Notes: a model not told the origin generated them from the letters alone. 64,000 nt of DNA from Lysobacter sp. K5869 (GCF_018847975.1 NZ_CP072597.1:434001-498000); one strand, 5' to 3'; positions 1 to 10,464 are shown, numbered from the stretch's first letter. Numbers and translations are program-made.

Positions 1-935
1 TCGCCTGGAACGACCCGGACTACCCCGCGCTGCTGCGGCGCGCGCCGAATCCGCCGCTGGCGCTGTTCGTGGCCGGCGAACCCGGCCGGCTGTGGCATCC
101 GTCGGTGGCCGTGGTCGGCAGCCGCTCGCCGACCCCGGCCGGCACCGCCAACGCCGCCGATTTCGCCCGCGCCCTGGCCCGCAGCGGGCTGGCGGTGACC
201 AGCGGGCTCGCCGCCGGCATCGACGCGGCCGCGCACCGCGCCGCGCTGGAGGCCGGCGGGCTCACCGTCGCCGTACTCGGCACCGGGCCGGATCTGGCCT
301 ATCCGCGCCGCCACGCCGACCTGCTCGAACGCATCGCCGCCGAGGGCGTCGCGGTCAGCGAGTACCCGCCCGGCACCGAGGCCCGGCCCGCGCACTTTCC
401 GGCGCGCAACCGCATCGTCGCCGGGCTCAGCCTCGGCGCCTTGGTGATCGAGGCGGCCGAGCGCTCCGGCGCGCTGATCACCGCGCGGCTGGCCGCCGAA
501 TGCGGGCGCGAGGTGTTCGCCGTGCCCGGCTCGATCCACAACCCGCTCGCGCGCGGCTGCCACCGGCTGATCCGCGAGGGCGCCGGGCTGGTGGAAAGCG
601 CCGCCGAAGTGGCCGCCGCCCTGGCCCCGGTCGCGGCCGAACTGGCCGACGGCTTGCGTCGGCGCCTGGGCGCCCCCATTGACGGTGGCCACGCGGCGGT
701 CATACAGGCCGGTCAGGATGATCCCAGTCCCGTCTCAGGAGACTCCGATCCGCCCGATTTCGCCGACCCGGACTACCAGTCCTTGTGGAATGCGCTGGGC
801 TTCGACCCCACCGGTATGGATGAACTGGTCCACCGTACTGGATTGACGACCGCGGAACTGTCCTCCATGCTGCTGGTCATGGAGCTTGAGGGTCGCGTTT
901 CGGCGCAGCACGGCCGTTACTTCCGCAACCGCTGA
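1..935 (+). CDS. dprA: DNA-processing protein DprA, 5' end outside the window
   Basis: DprA protects incoming single-stranded DNA during natural transformation and loads RecA onto it in the cytoplasm. The frame is open from base 3 with no start, so the N-terminal SAM-like region is missing and about 310 residues are visible. The Rossmann-type core shows [21 protein letters not shown] and [13 protein letters not shown], all typical of the family. The last 60 residues ([19 protein letters not shown] onward) match the C-terminal winged helix. smg follows 88 bp downstream, the usual order in Xanthomonadaceae. The family assignment is firm. Confidence 0.95.
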   Translation, partial: AWNDPDYPALLRRAPNPPLALFVAGEPGRLWHPSVAVVGSRSPTPAGTANAADFARALARSGLAVTSGLAAGIDAAAHRAALEAGGLTVAVLGTGPDLAYPRRHADLLERIAAEGVAVSEYPPGTEARPAHFPARNRIVAGLSLGALVIEAAERSGALITARLAAECGREVFAVPGSIHNPLARGCHRLIREGAGLVESAAEVAAALAPVAAELADGLRRRLGAPIDGGHAAVIQAGQDDPSPVSGDSDPPDFADPDYQSLWNALGFDPTGMDELVHRTGLTTAELSSMLLVMELEGRVSAQHGRYFRNR

Positions 936-1023
936 ACTCGTATCGGTGTCGCCCACCGGCGGTTCACCCGGCCAATCAGCAAGTTCTGACCCACCGCGCC
1001 GCATGCGGCGCAGGCCGAGGGAA

Positions 1024-1512
1024 ATGAAAGAGAGCATCCTGGACGTCCTGCTGTACCTGTTCGAGCACTACTTCACCGACGATGCGGACCTCGTCCGCGA
1101 CCGCGATTCGCTCCGCAGCGGCCCCCTGTTCGAAGAACTGGGCCAGGCCGGTTTCAGCCCCGCCGAGATCAACAAAGCCATCGAATGGCTCGACGCCCTG
1201 GCCCAGCAGCGGCCCAGCGTCAGCCGTCCGCGCGCGGGCGGACCGACCCGGATCTACTTCGGACCGGAACTCGACAAGCTCGATGTCGAATGCCGCGGCT
1301 TCCTGCTGTTCCTGGAACAACACGGCATCCTCGACGCGGACCAGCGTGAACTCGTGCTCGACCGCGCGATGGCGCTGGATCAGGACGAACTGGACCTCGA
1401 CGACCTCAAGTGGGTCGTGCTGATGGTGCTGTTCAACCAGCCCGGCTCCGAGGCGGCCTACGCCTGGATGGAAACCCAGATGTTCGAGGACGAACCCGAG
1501 CCGGTGCACTGA
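1024..1512 (+). CDS. smg: Smg protein (DUF494)
   Basis: This is a conserved protein of 162 residues of the Smg/DUF494 family, found between dprA and topA in many gammaproteobacteria; its biochemical role is not known. The start [16 protein letters not shown] and the motif [15 protein letters not shown] near the C-terminus are characteristic. The frame is open upstream to 886, but homologues begin at this methionine and the upstream residues are basic low-complexity sequence, so the start at 1024 is preferred. The very acidic composition (many Asp/Glu) is normal for the family. Confidence 0.93.
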   Translation: MKESILDVLLYLFEHYFTDDADLVRDRDSLRSGPLFEELGQAGFSPAEINKAIEWLDALAQQRPSVSRPRAGGPTRIYFGPELDKLDVECRGFLLFLEQHGILDADQRELVLDRAMALDQDELDLDDLKWVVLMVLFNQPGSEAAYAWMETQMFEDEPEPVH

Positions 1513-1520
1513 GCCGGCCC

Positions 1521-1543
1521 GACGGCGCCCGCGCGGCGCCGTC
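1521..1543 (+). terminator. Possible terminator after smg
   Basis: A 9-bp perfect stem, GACGGCGCC pairing with GGCGCCGTC around a 5-nt loop, begins 8 bp after the smg stop. Only a broken T-run follows (GTTGCGTTCGTTT), so intrinsic termination may be weak. Confidence 0.5.
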
Positions 1544-1935
1544 GTTGCGTTCGTTTACCGCCACGGCGTCGCCGTGCCGTGGCTTTCCCGTTCGGTCGGC
1601 GATGCCGTTGCGGGCGTCGCTCTCCGCGATCGACGGCAACGCGTCCAGCCGCGCGCCGCTGCGCCGGCCGCTCGTATCGCCTCGCCACGCGACGCACTCC
1701 CTTCGCCCGCTCGTCGCCGCCCGCGCGCCCATCCGTCGCCGCCGTCCAAACTTGCGTCGAACCCATGTAGCGTTTTGTGCGCTGCGTGGTAGTTTCATGC
1801 GGCTCGCGCATGCCGGGGTGGCTGCGCGATGCGCCATTGCGCAACGCTGACGCGCTATCGACGCAGCGGCGCTTTTCATGACAGGGACGCCCGCGGCCGC
1901 CGCAACGCCGGCCGCGGTTTTCGGGGGGACAACTG
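1544..1935. other. Gap without a recognised gene
   Basis: About 390 bp between smg and the GYF/pilin gene. Several frames are open here because of high GC, but none has family-like composition. A GGGGGG stretch at about 1923-1928 can serve as ribosome binding site for the next gene. No repeat or RNA gene was seen. Confidence 0.4.
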
Positions 1936-2904
1936 ATGACGAACTGGTTCTATCACGATCCGTCGCAGGGCCGGGTCGGCCCGATCGACGCCGCGGCGAT
2001 GCGCGAGCATTTCCACGCCGGCCGCATCCATCGCGACACCTTGGTGTGGCGCGAAGGTTTGCGCGAATGGCAGCCGCTGCAACGGCTGGAGAGCGAACTC
2101 GGCCTGGGCGCGACACCGCCGCCGCTGCCGCCGGGCATGGCCGCGGCAGCCGCCGCGACGACGCCGCAACCGGCCGCGACGCCCGCGCCCTCCGCGCAGG
2201 GACGCGCCGATTTCACCGCCGCGCTCGACGCCGCCGACACGCCGCGCGCGCAGCCGGCCGCGGCCGCGCCGTCGCCGCAGGAATCCGCCGCGCCCGCGGC
2301 GACGAACGCCTCCGCCACGGCGCCCGCGGCCGCGAATGCGGCGACCGACACGCTCAGCGTCTCCGCCGCGCCGTCCTCGTCGCAGACCCACGCCCACCGC
2401 AGCGTCAGCCCCGCCGACTACGCCCCGGCCCACGTCCGCCGCCAGGCCGCGCCGCCGCCCAAGCGCGGCCTGTCGGGCTGCGCGATCGCGCTGATCGTGC
2501 TCGCGGTGCTGGCGATTCCGATGCTTGGCATCCTCGCCGCGATCGCGCTGCCGGCGTACCAGGACTACACCCACCGGGCCAAGCTCACCAACGCGCTGTT
2601 CGCCGGCAACGACTACAAAATGCAGGTCGCGCAGTACTACGCCGCGCACGAAAGCTGCCCGACCAACGCCAGCGAAGGCTTCCATCCGGCCGCCGACTAC
2701 GCCGGCCCGCAGGTCGCCTCGGTCGAATTCGGCCGCATCAAGGGCGGCGGCGAGTGCGCGATCCAGTTGGAACTGCGCGGCTTCAACCGCGAGCAGTTGG
2801 ACGGGCACAAGGTCTGGCTGACCTTCGATCCGGCCACTTCGGCCTGGGCCTGCAGCTCCGACGTGGAACGCAAGGCGCTGTTGCCGCAGGTCTGCCGCGA
2901 CTGA
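1936..2904 (+). CDS. GYF_2-domain protein fused to a type IV pilin-like stem
   Basis: A 322-residue predicted inner-membrane protein. Residues 1-55 (NWFYHDP...GPID...TLVWREGLREW) form a GYF_2 domain, a fold that binds proline-rich peptides in known examples. Residues 60-175 are an Ala/Pro-rich linker. Residues 182-207 are one hydrophobic helix ending in GILAAIALPAYQDYT, which is the N-terminal helix signature of type IV pilins, followed by a globular pilin-like part with three cysteines. The prepilin peptidase site (G followed by FTLIE) is absent, so it is probably a membrane-anchored minor-pilin-like protein and not a processed pilin. The next gene carries the same GYF_2 domain. Confidence 0.8.
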   Translation: MTNWFYHDPSQGRVGPIDAAAMREHFHAGRIHRDTLVWREGLREWQPLQRLESELGLGATPPPLPPGMAAAAAATTPQPAATPAPSAQGRADFTAALDAADTPRAQPAAAAPSPQESAAPAATNASATAPAAANAATDTLSVSAAPSSSQTHAHRSVSPADYAPAHVRRQAAPPPKRGLSGCAIALIVLAVLAIPMLGILAAIALPAYQDYTHRAKLTNALFAGNDYKMQVAQYYAAHESCPTNASEGFHPAADYAGPQVASVEFGRIKGGGECAIQLELRGFNREQLDGHKVWLTFDPATSAWACSSDVERKALLPQVCRD

Positions 2905-3169
2905 CCCTCGCGCCTGCCCGCGCGGCCGCGCGCCGCGCGGGTCCGCTTCCGCGGGGCGTGCGCGCGGCGCAGGCGCGCGTTCGCTCGGCCGCGAGCGCGC
3001 GGAGGCCCGCGCGCATCCGCGGCGCGAAACCCGCTTCGCGCCACGCGCGCATCGCGCCCTACGCCGCCGCATCCCACCCCCGCGGCGCCTCGCCGCGCCA
3101 ATCGCCATGATCGGCCTGCGCCGCGATGGCATCATGGCCGCCGATCGAGACCAGGAAACGGACGCCGCG

Positions 3170-4192
3170 ATGGCCCAGTGGTACTACAGCGACGAAGAGC
3201 GCAACCGGCACGGGCCGCTGGAACCGGCGCAAATGACCGCGCTGCACGAGCGCGGCGAGCTCGGCCCCGACACCCTGGTCTGGCGCGACGGCCTGAGCCT
3301 GTGGCGCCCGTGGCGCGAACTCGCCGGCGAGCTGATCGCCGCGCCCGGCTTCGCGCCCGCCGCCGATCCCGCCCAGGCCGAGCGGGCCAGCGCCGAGCGC
3401 ACCGCCGCGGCCGTCACCGCCGCGCTGGCCCAGGCCGAAACCGGCGCGGCCTTGTCCGGCGCGCGTGCGGCCTCCACGCCTATCGCGACCGGCGCGGGCA
3501 CGACCGCCGCGCAGTCCGCCGAAGGCGCCGCCGCCCCGCACTCGCCCTACAGCGCCCCGCGCGCCGAAGTCGCCGAAAACAGCGAGGTCGTGCACGGCGC
3601 GGACGTGGTCCCGGCCGGCTTCTGGCGCCGCGCCGCCGCCTACCTGATCGACTCGACCCTGGTCGGCATGGCGTATTACGCCATCTTCACCACGCTGTTC
3701 CTGCTGGTATTCGTGGTCGGACTGGTCGGCGACGGCACGAAATGGCTGGAAAACGCCACTGCGATGACCGCGCTGATGATGGTCGTGAGCTACGGCCTGT
3801 ACGGCATCGTCAGCGTCGCCTACTACGCCGGCCTGGAGTCGTCCTCGATGCAGGCGACCCTGGGCAAGCTCGCGGTCGGGATCAAGGCGGTCGGCGCCGA
3901 CGGCGAGCGCCTCAGCCGCGGCCGCGCGCTGGCCCGCTGGGCCTCGTCCTTCGTCAGCTACGCCACCTTCGGGGTCGGCTACCTGATGGTCGCCTTCACC
4001 GACCGCAAGCGCGGCCTGCACGATCTGGTCGCGCGCACCCAGGTGGTCGACCGCTGGGCCTACACCGCCCGCTCCGACCTGCAGCGGCGCGACCTCGGGC
4101 CGGTGACCTGGGTGGTGCTGATCCTCGGCGGCGTGGTCTGGATCGGCGCGATCGGCTTCGTCGGCGCCGCCCTCGCCCTGGGCATGCGCTGA
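3170..4192 (+). CDS. GYF_2 and RDD domain membrane protein
   Basis: A predicted membrane protein of 340 residues. The N-terminus MAQWYYSDEERNRHGPL is a GYF_2 domain, then a Ser/Ala-rich linker of about 90 residues, then an RDD domain starting at GFWRRAAAYLIDSTLVG with three or more membrane helices (LGKLAVGIK and KRGLHDLVA are RDD hallmarks). A last hydrophobic helix ends the protein. RDD proteins are implicated in transport of small ions or solutes, but no substrate can be read here. The frame is open from 3107; the ATG at 3170 was chosen because the start then matches the neighbouring GYF gene and AGGAAACGG lies upstream. Confidence 0.82.
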   Translation: MAQWYYSDEERNRHGPLEPAQMTALHERGELGPDTLVWRDGLSLWRPWRELAGELIAAPGFAPAADPAQAERASAERTAAAVTAALAQAETGAALSGARAASTPIATGAGTTAAQSAEGAAAPHSPYSAPRAEVAENSEVVHGADVVPAGFWRRAAAYLIDSTLVGMAYYAIFTTLFLLVFVVGLVGDGTKWLENATAMTALMMVVSYGLYGIVSVAYYAGLESSSMQATLGKLAVGIKAVGADGERLSRGRALARWASSFVSYATFGVGYLMVAFTDRKRGLHDLVARTQVVDRWAYTARSDLQRRDLGPVTWVVLILGGVVWIGAIGFVGAALALGMR

Positions 4193-4313
4193 GCGTGGCC
4201 GGGCCGCGGTCACAGCCGTCTCAAGCTGAACGGGGCACACTTCGTCACGTGCCCTTGAGGCAATTCGATGCCACTTTATGGCGCCCGGCCGGGCCCCGGC
4301 CGGATCGTCCAGC

Positions 4314-4342
4314 TTGACAGCCGCGCCCGCCTCATGATTCCA
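4314..4342 (+). promoter_or_regulatory. Possible topA promoter
   Basis: A perfect TTGACA box at 4314-4319 lies about 175 bp upstream of topA, followed after 15-17 bp by weak -10 candidates (TGATTC, ATTCCA). The 300 bp between 4193 and 4493 hold nothing else recognisable. Confidence 0.3.
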
Positions 4343-4493
4343 CTAGAAAAAGGAAACCTGAACGCCCGCGGCCGAACGTCGCGGGCGTCGCCTTCTTAAA
4401 CCCCCTTGCCGCGCCGGCTCCGGCCCGCGCCGCCGCCCCCAAACGAGAACGAGCAGTCGAGCAGCGCCCCGCCCCGGGCCCTGCGGAGTCCCC

Positions 4494-7037
4494 ATGGCGA
4501 AGAACCTCCTCATCGTCGAGTCGCCCGCCAAGGCCAAGACGATCAACAAGTACCTCGGCAAGGACTTCACCGTCCTGGCCTCCTACGGCCACGTCCGCGA
4601 TCTGGTGCCGAAGGAAGGCGCGGTCGATCCGGACAACCACTTCGCGATGGAATACGCGGTCATCGAGAAGAACGAGAAACACGTCGATGCCATCGCCAAG
4701 GCGGCGCGCGGCGCCGACAATCTGTTCCTGGCGACCGACCCGGACCGCGAAGGCGAGGCGATCAGCTGGCACATCGGCGAGATCCTGCGCGAGCGCGGTT
4801 TGCTCGAAGGCAAGCCGCTGCAGCGCGTGGTGTTCACCGAGATCACCCCGCGCGCGATCAAGGAAGCGATGAACCAGCCGCGCGAAATCGCCGCGCCCCT
4901 GGTCGACGCGCAGCAGGCGCGCCGCGCGCTCGACTATCTGGTCGGCTTCAACCTGTCGCCGGTGCTGTGGCGCAAGGTCCAGCGCGGTCTGTCCGCCGGC
5001 CGCGTGCAGTCGCCGGCGCTGCGCATGATCGTCGAGCGCGAGGAAGAGATCGAAGCCTTCGTCGCCCGCGAGTACTGGACCATCGAGGCCGAGTGCGCGC
5101 ATCCGCAGCAGGCCTTCACCGCGCGCTTGCTCAAGCTCGACGGCAAGAAGTTCGAGCAGTTCACCATCACCGACGGCGACACCGCCGAGGACGCGCGCAA
5201 GCGCCTGGTCAAGGCCGCCAACGGCGCCCTGCACGTCACCGACGTGACCAGCAAGGAACGCAAGCGCCGCCCGGCGCCGCCGTTCACCACCTCGACCCTG
5301 CAGCAGGAAGCCTCGCGCAAGCTCGGCTTCACCACCTCGCGCACCATGCGCGTGGCGCAGAAGCTGTACGAAGGCGTGGCGCTGGGCGACGAGGGCACGG
5401 TCGGCCTCATCAGCTATATGCGTACCGACTCGGTGAATCTGTCGCAGGAAGCGGTGGCGGAAATCCGCGACGTGATCGCCCGCGATTACGGCACCAAGGC
5501 GCTGCCCGACAAGCCCAACACCTACCAGACCAAGTCGAAGAACGCGCAGGAAGCGCACGAAGCGATCCGCCCGACCGCCGCGCTGCGCACGCCGGCGCAG
5601 ATGGCGCGCTTCCTCGACGACGACGCGCGCCGCCTGTACGAACTGATCTGGAAGCGCGCGGTGGCCTGCCAGATGGTGCCGGCCACGCTCAACACCGTCA
5701 GCGTCGATCTCGCCGCCGGCGCCGACCACAGCTTCCGCGCCTCGGGCACCACCGTGGTCGATCCGGGCTTCCTCGCCGTGTACGAGGAAGGCAAGGACGC
5801 CAAGGCCGCCGAGGACGAGGACGAAGGCCGCAAGCTGCCGGCGATGAAGACCGGCGACCGCATTCCGCTGGATCAGATCCACGCCGACCAACACTTCACC
5901 GAGCCGCCGCCGCGTTATTCGGAAGCCTCGCTGGTGAAGGCGCTCGAGGAATACGGCATCGGCCGTCCCTCGACCTACGCCTCGATCATCCAGACCTTGC
6001 TGTTCCGCAAGTACGTCGAACTCGACAGCCGCCGCTTCCGTCCGACCGACGTCGGCCGCGCGGTGTCGAAGTTCCTGTCCGGCCACTTCACCCGCTACGT
6101 CGATTACGACTTCACCGCCAAGCTCGAGGACGAGCTCGACGCGGTCTCGCGCGGCGAAGAGGAGTGGGTGCCGCTGATGGAGCGGTTCTGGGAACCGTTC
6201 AAGAAGCTGGTGGAAGAGAAGAAGGAATCGGTCGACCGCAGCGAGGCCACCGGCGCGCGCGAGCTGGGCACCGATCCCAAGAGCGGCAAGCCGGTCAGCG
6301 TGCGCCTGGGCCGTTACGGGCCGTACGCGCAGATCGGCACCGCCGAGGACGAGGAGAAGCCGACCTTCGCTTCGCTGCGTCCGGGCCAGAGCATGCACAC
6401 GATCTCGCTGGAAGAGTCGCTGGAGCTGTTCAAGCTGCCGCGCAAGCTCGGCCAGCACAACGGCGAGGAAGTCAGCGTCGGCATCGGCCGTTTCGGCCCG
6501 TTCGCCAAGCTCGGCAGCACCTACGCGTCGCTGAAGAAGGAAGACGACCCGTACACGATCGATCTGGCGCGCGCGGTGTTCCTGATCGAAGAGAAGGAAG
6601 AGATCGCGCGCAACCGCATCATCAAGCAGTTCGACGGCAGCGACATCCAGGTGCTCAACGGCCGTTTCGGTCCGTACATCAGCGACGGCAAGCTCAACGG
6701 CCGCATCCCCAAGGACCGCGAACCGGCTTCGCTGACCTTCGAGGAAGTGACCAAGCTGCTGGAGGAAACCGGCAAGCCGGTGCGCGGGCGTTTCGGCAAG
6801 AAGACGGCGGCCAAGAAGGAACCGGCGGCGAAGAAGGCCGCGACCAAGAAGGCGATCAAGAGCGCGGAGGGCGATGCGCCCGCCAAGAAGGCCGTCGCGA
6901 AGAAGGCGCCGGCGAAGAAGGCGGCTAAGAAGGTCGTCAAGAAGGCTGCGGCGAAGACGACGGCGGGTAAGAGCGCGACCAAGACCGTGGCTAAGAAGGC
7001 GGTCAAGAAGGTGGCGAAGAAAACCGCGGCGAAGTGA
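4494..7037 (+). CDS. topA: DNA topoisomerase I
   Basis: Type IA topoisomerase of 847 residues that relaxes negative supercoils. The TOPRIM domain begins at LLIVESPAKAKTI and contains ATDPDREGEAISWH (acidic metal-binding residues). The catalytic tyrosine is about residue 308 in GLISYMRTDSVN. After the core there are three Topoisomerase_C repeats (GRYGPYAQIG, GRFGPFAKLG, GRFGPYISDG) with no zinc-ribbon cysteines, as in other Xanthomonadaceae and unlike E. coli. The last 75 residues are a lysine/alanine tail (AKKA and KKAAKK repeats) resembling histone H1, probably for DNA binding. A hairpin terminator follows. Confidence 0.97.
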   Translation: MAKNLLIVESPAKAKTINKYLGKDFTVLASYGHVRDLVPKEGAVDPDNHFAMEYAVIEKNEKHVDAIAKAARGADNLFLATDPDREGEAISWHIGEILRERGLLEGKPLQRVVFTEITPRAIKEAMNQPREIAAPLVDAQQARRALDYLVGFNLSPVLWRKVQRGLSAGRVQSPALRMIVEREEEIEAFVAREYWTIEAECAHPQQAFTARLLKLDGKKFEQFTITDGDTAEDARKRLVKAANGALHVTDVTSKERKRRPAPPFTTSTLQQEASRKLGFTTSRTMRVAQKLYEGVALGDEGTVGLISYMRTDSVNLSQEAVAEIRDVIARDYGTKALPDKPNTYQTKSKNAQEAHEAIRPTAALRTPAQMARFLDDDARRLYELIWKRAVACQMVPATLNTVSVDLAAGADHSFRASGTTVVDPGFLAVYEEGKDAKAAEDEDEGRKLPAMKTGDRIPLDQIHADQHFTEPPPRYSEASLVKALEEYGIGRPSTYASIIQTLLFRKYVELDSRRFRPTDVGRAVSKFLSGHFTRYVDYDFTAKLEDELDAVSRGEEEWVPLMERFWEPFKKLVEEKKESVDRSEATGARELGTDPKSGKPVSVRLGRYGPYAQIGTAEDEEKPTFASLRPGQSMHTISLEESLELFKLPRKLGQHNGEEVSVGIGRFGPFAKLGSTYASLKKEDDPYTIDLARAVFLIEEKEEIARNRIIKQFDGSDIQVLNGRFGPYISDGKLNGRIPKDREPASLTFEEVTKLLEETGKPVRGRFGKKTAAKKEPAAKKAATKKAIKSAEGDAPAKKAVAKKAPAKKAAKKVVKKAAAKTTAGKSATKTVAKKAVKKVAKKTAAK

Positions 7038-7084
7038 TCGCGGCGGGTAGCGGCGCGGTAAGTCGCGTCGTTGCCGGAGCATGA

Positions 7085-7115
7085 AAGCGAGCGTCCTTGG
7101 GCGCTCGCTTTTTTT
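7085..7115 (+). terminator. Terminator of topA
   Basis: A 9-bp stem, AAGCGAGCG pairing with CGCTCGCTT around an 8-nt loop, is followed by a run of seven T residues. It begins 48 bp after the topA stop codon and is a clear intrinsic terminator. Confidence 0.85.
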
Positions 7116-7129
7116 GTTTTCGGGTCGCC

Positions 7130-7930
<801 letters not shown>

Positions 7931-7971
7931 GCTGTCGTGTTGATGGGCAACGCTCGCCGTCGTCGCGTTGC

Positions 7972-8054
7972 CGCGGTCGCAGCTTGCGCAGCTCCTACAG
8001 TCGGATACGAAACTTGCCGGAGACCCTGTAGGAGCTGCGCAAGCTGCGACCGCG
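7972..8054. repeat. GTAG-type palindromic repeat, single copy
   Basis: Two perfect 27-nt inverted arms (7972-7998 and 8028-8054) are separated by 29 nt. The right arm begins GTAGGAGCTGCGCAAG. The GTAG start followed by an imperfect palindrome is the form of REP elements mobilised by RAYT transposases. The same element occurs in tandem near 20 kb and 25 kb. Confidence 0.8.
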
Positions 8055-8454
8055 AAACCACAACTAGGCCGAAAGCCTCACCGCCGCCGCGATCGCGCAA
8101 TCGCGCCTCACGCCGCTCCCGCAAACATCCATCACCACCGCGCACCCCATCGACATCGCCCCAACCGCCAGCGACCCATCGCCGCACCCCGCCCCGCCAT
8201 CCGTGACGCACCCCGCGTTTCCCGCACAACCCGCGCCACCGCACGCCCGCGCATGTCCCCCCAGGCGACCGCCCGCACAGAATCGCCCGCGCGCCGCCAC
8301 TAGGATCGGGCGCACAAACGCCGGGGCGCCGCCGCGCGGCCGCACCCGTCCCGAGACGCGATCGCAATCGCGCCGGAAGCTCACGATCGCGAGCACTCGC
8401 CATCGCCACAACCTGTTGGGGGGCCCGTCATCTTGCCCATCGACAGGAGTCGTC
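8055..8454. other. Gap upstream of the LPMO gene
   Basis: About 400 bp of GC-rich sequence with no gene-like frame. The only functional signal is an AGGAG ribosome binding site at 8445-8449, five bases before the LPMO start. Confidence 0.35.
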
Positions 8455-9447
8455 ATGACCCGCATCCAGCGCTGCACCCTGCTGTCCGCCGCCGTCGCCC
8501 TGTGCGCGAGCGCGCTGCCCGCTTCCACCGCCTTCGCCCACGGCACCTTCGTCAATCCGCAGAGCCGCATCTACAAGTGCTATCTGGGCAATAAGGAAAA
8601 CCCCTCCGATCCCGCCTGCCGCGCGGCCTGGGCCGTGGCCGGCTCGCAGCTGTTCTACGACTGGAACGGCATCAATCAGGCCAACGCCAACAGCAACCAT
8701 CAGGCCGTGGTGCCCGACGGCAAGCTGTGCAGCGGCAACAACCCGACGTTCAAGGGACTGGACGTGCTGCGCAGCGATTGGCAGGCCACCAACGTGCGCT
8801 CGGGCAGCAGCTACACCTTCACGTTCTATGCGACCGCGCCGCACGCGACCAAGGATTGGACGTTCTATGTCACCCCGCAAGGCTGGAACCCGAATTCGGC
8901 GCTGCGCTGGGGCGACATGCAGCAGTTCTGCAAGACCGGCAAGGTGCCGCTGTCGAGCGGCAACAACTACCACATCACCTGCACGCTGCCGGCGCGCACC
9001 GGCCGCCACGTGATCTACAACACCTGGCAGCGCTCGGATTCGACCGAGGCGTTCTACACCTGCATGGACGTCAATTTCACCAACTCGCTGGCCGAGGCGA
9101 ATTCGCCGTGGCGCGAGGCCGGCCCGCTCAACGTCGTCAACGACTATCCGGTCGGCACCGCGGTGACCTTGCGTGTGTTCAACCCCGACGGCAGCGACGC
9201 GGAGAAGATCGAAACCGTGTTGCGCGCCGGCGAGACCTCCACCGCGCAGTGGCCGCAGCGCGTCGCCGCGCAGGTCAACGCGCACGCCAAGTTCGCCCGC
9301 ATCGGCCAGCAGCGCGGCGGTCAGGTGCAGGCGCAGTCGGGCACCGACAACCGCGTGTATCTGAGCGGCAACCGTTCCTATGCGTTCGACGTGCGCTTGC
9401 CCGACTCGGCCAAGCCCGCGGCCGATCACGCCCATCACGGCCACTGA
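8455..9447 (+). CDS. Secreted AA10 lytic polysaccharide monooxygenase (chitin-active type)
   Basis: A secreted copper enzyme of 330 residues that oxidatively cleaves chitin or cellulose. A Sec signal peptide ends at ...STAFA, so the mature protein begins with His29 (HGTFVNPQSR), the first residue of the copper histidine brace. The second brace histidine is His130 in TAPHATKDW. AA10 landmarks include YDWNGINQANANSNHQ and HVIYNTWQRSDSTEAFY. After about residue 205 a second domain (SPWREAGPLNVVNDYPVGTA) resembles domain 2 of N-acetylglucosamine-binding protein A, and the tail is histidine-rich (DHAHHGH). The start at 8455 is set by AGGAG five bases upstream and by the signal peptide. Chitin is the likely substrate, by inference. 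Confidence 0.93.
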   Translation: MTRIQRCTLLSAAVALCASALPASTAFAHGTFVNPQSRIYKCYLGNKENPSDPACRAAWAVAGSQLFYDWNGINQANANSNHQAVVPDGKLCSGNNPTFKGLDVLRSDWQATNVRSGSSYTFTFYATAPHATKDWTFYVTPQGWNPNSALRWGDMQQFCKTGKVPLSSGNNYHITCTLPARTGRHVIYNTWQRSDSTEAFYTCMDVNFTNSLAEANSPWREAGPLNVVNDYPVGTAVTLRVFNPDGSDAEKIETVLRAGETSTAQWPQRVAAQVNAHAKFARIGQQRGGQVQAQSGTDNRVYLSGNRSYAFDVRLPDSAKPAADHAHHGH

Positions 9448-9523
9448 CGCGCCGGCGTCGCGGCGGCATCGGCGCGCCGCCGCGACGCGTGCGACACTGC
9501 GTTTTTCCCCGCAGAGCCGCCGC

Positions 9524-10090
9524 ATGTCCGCCTCGCCGTTGAGCATCGAACAATCCGCCGCGACCTTGGCGCGCGGCGGCGTGCTGGTGTATCCGACCGA
9601 GGCGGTGTGGGGCATCGGCTGCGATCCGTTCGATCAGGCCGCGGTGCTGCGCTTGCTCGCGATCAAGCAGCGGCCGGTGGATAAGGGCGTGATCCTGATC
9701 GGCGCCTCGCTCGAGCAACTCGACCCGCTGATCGACTGGGCCGCGCTGCCGCCCGAGCGCGCGCAAGCCGTGCGCGCGAGCTGGCCCGGCCCGCACACCT
9801 GGGCGCTGCCGGCGACCGCGGCCGTGCCGGCGTGGATCAGCGGCGCGCACCGCAGCGTCGCGCTGCGGGTCAGCGCGCATCCGCAAGCCAGCGCGCTGTG
9901 CCGCGCGCACGGCGGGCCGCTGGTGTCGACCAGCGCCAACCTCGCCGGGCAACCGCCGGCGTTCCGGCGCGAACAGCTCGACCGCGCGGTGTTGGCGCTG
10001 GCCGACGGCGTGTGCGAGGGCGAGACCGGCGGCTTGACCGCGCCGACGCCGATCCGGGTGGCATCGACGGGCGAAGTGCTGCGCGGGTGA
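9524..10090 (+). CDS. tsaC: Threonylcarbamoyl-AMP synthase TsaC/Sua5 family
   Basis: This 188-residue YrdC-fold enzyme condenses threonine, bicarbonate and ATP into threonylcarbamoyl-AMP, the first step of the t6A modification at position 37 of ANN-decoding tRNAs. The signature is seen in GGVLVYPTEAVWGIGCDP, the KQRPVDKG motif, SWPGPHTWALPA and VSTSANLAGQPPA. The length fits the short TsaC type without the extra Sua5 domain. The upstream open frame was rejected because the family begins near MSASPLSIEQSAATL. In related genomes it is near topA and dprA, as here. Confidence 0.94.
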   Translation: MSASPLSIEQSAATLARGGVLVYPTEAVWGIGCDPFDQAAVLRLLAIKQRPVDKGVILIGASLEQLDPLIDWAALPPERAQAVRASWPGPHTWALPATAAVPAWISGAHRSVALRVSAHPQASALCRAHGGPLVSTSANLAGQPPAFRREQLDRAVLALADGVCEGETGGLTAPTPIRVASTGEVLRG

Positions 10091-10122
10091 GCGCTCGCGC
10101 CGCGGGACGGAGGCGCGCTGAA

Positions 10123-10153
10123 GTCTCTGGATTCCCGCGTTCGCGGGGATGAC
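10123..10153. repeat. REP-like hairpin element
   Basis: The stretch around ATTCCCGCGTTCGCGGGGAT forms a short GC hairpin of the type scattered through many gammaproteobacterial genomes. The variant ATTCCGGCTTTCGCCGG forms the inner arms of the long palindrome at 7.5 kb. Confidence 0.6.
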
Positions 10154-10239
10154 GGGCTTGAGGATGCGCACAAATCGGGTGACGCGACGGCACGGACGTC
10201 AGGACTGACGAAAAGCATCGGGCCGAGCTCCCGCCGCGA

Positions 10240-10430
10240 CACCCTCGCCCCTGTCGCCCCCGTACCGCCCTTCGCGCTTCCCGCCCCTCGCTCCTAGCTC
10301 CCGCTCCCCGCTGCTCTCTGCTCTTCGCTCCTCGCGCTCAGCTTCCCGCCCCTCGCCCTCGCCTCTCGTTCCTCATTCCTCGTTTCTCGCTCCCCCTCCA
10401 CTCCGACACCACCGCTACCCACCCAGCGCT
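10240..10430. repeat. Polypyrimidine low-complexity tract
   Basis: About 190 bp made almost only of C and T on the + strand, with repeated words such as CTCCCGCTC, TTCGCTCC and CCCTCGCCTC. No gene is seen between tsaC and the EamA gene. The tract may form triplex or single-stranded DNA; no function is claimed. Confidence 0.6.
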
Positions 10431-10464
10431 AGCCTCACCCCAACCCGAAACGGAGAGCCGCGCC

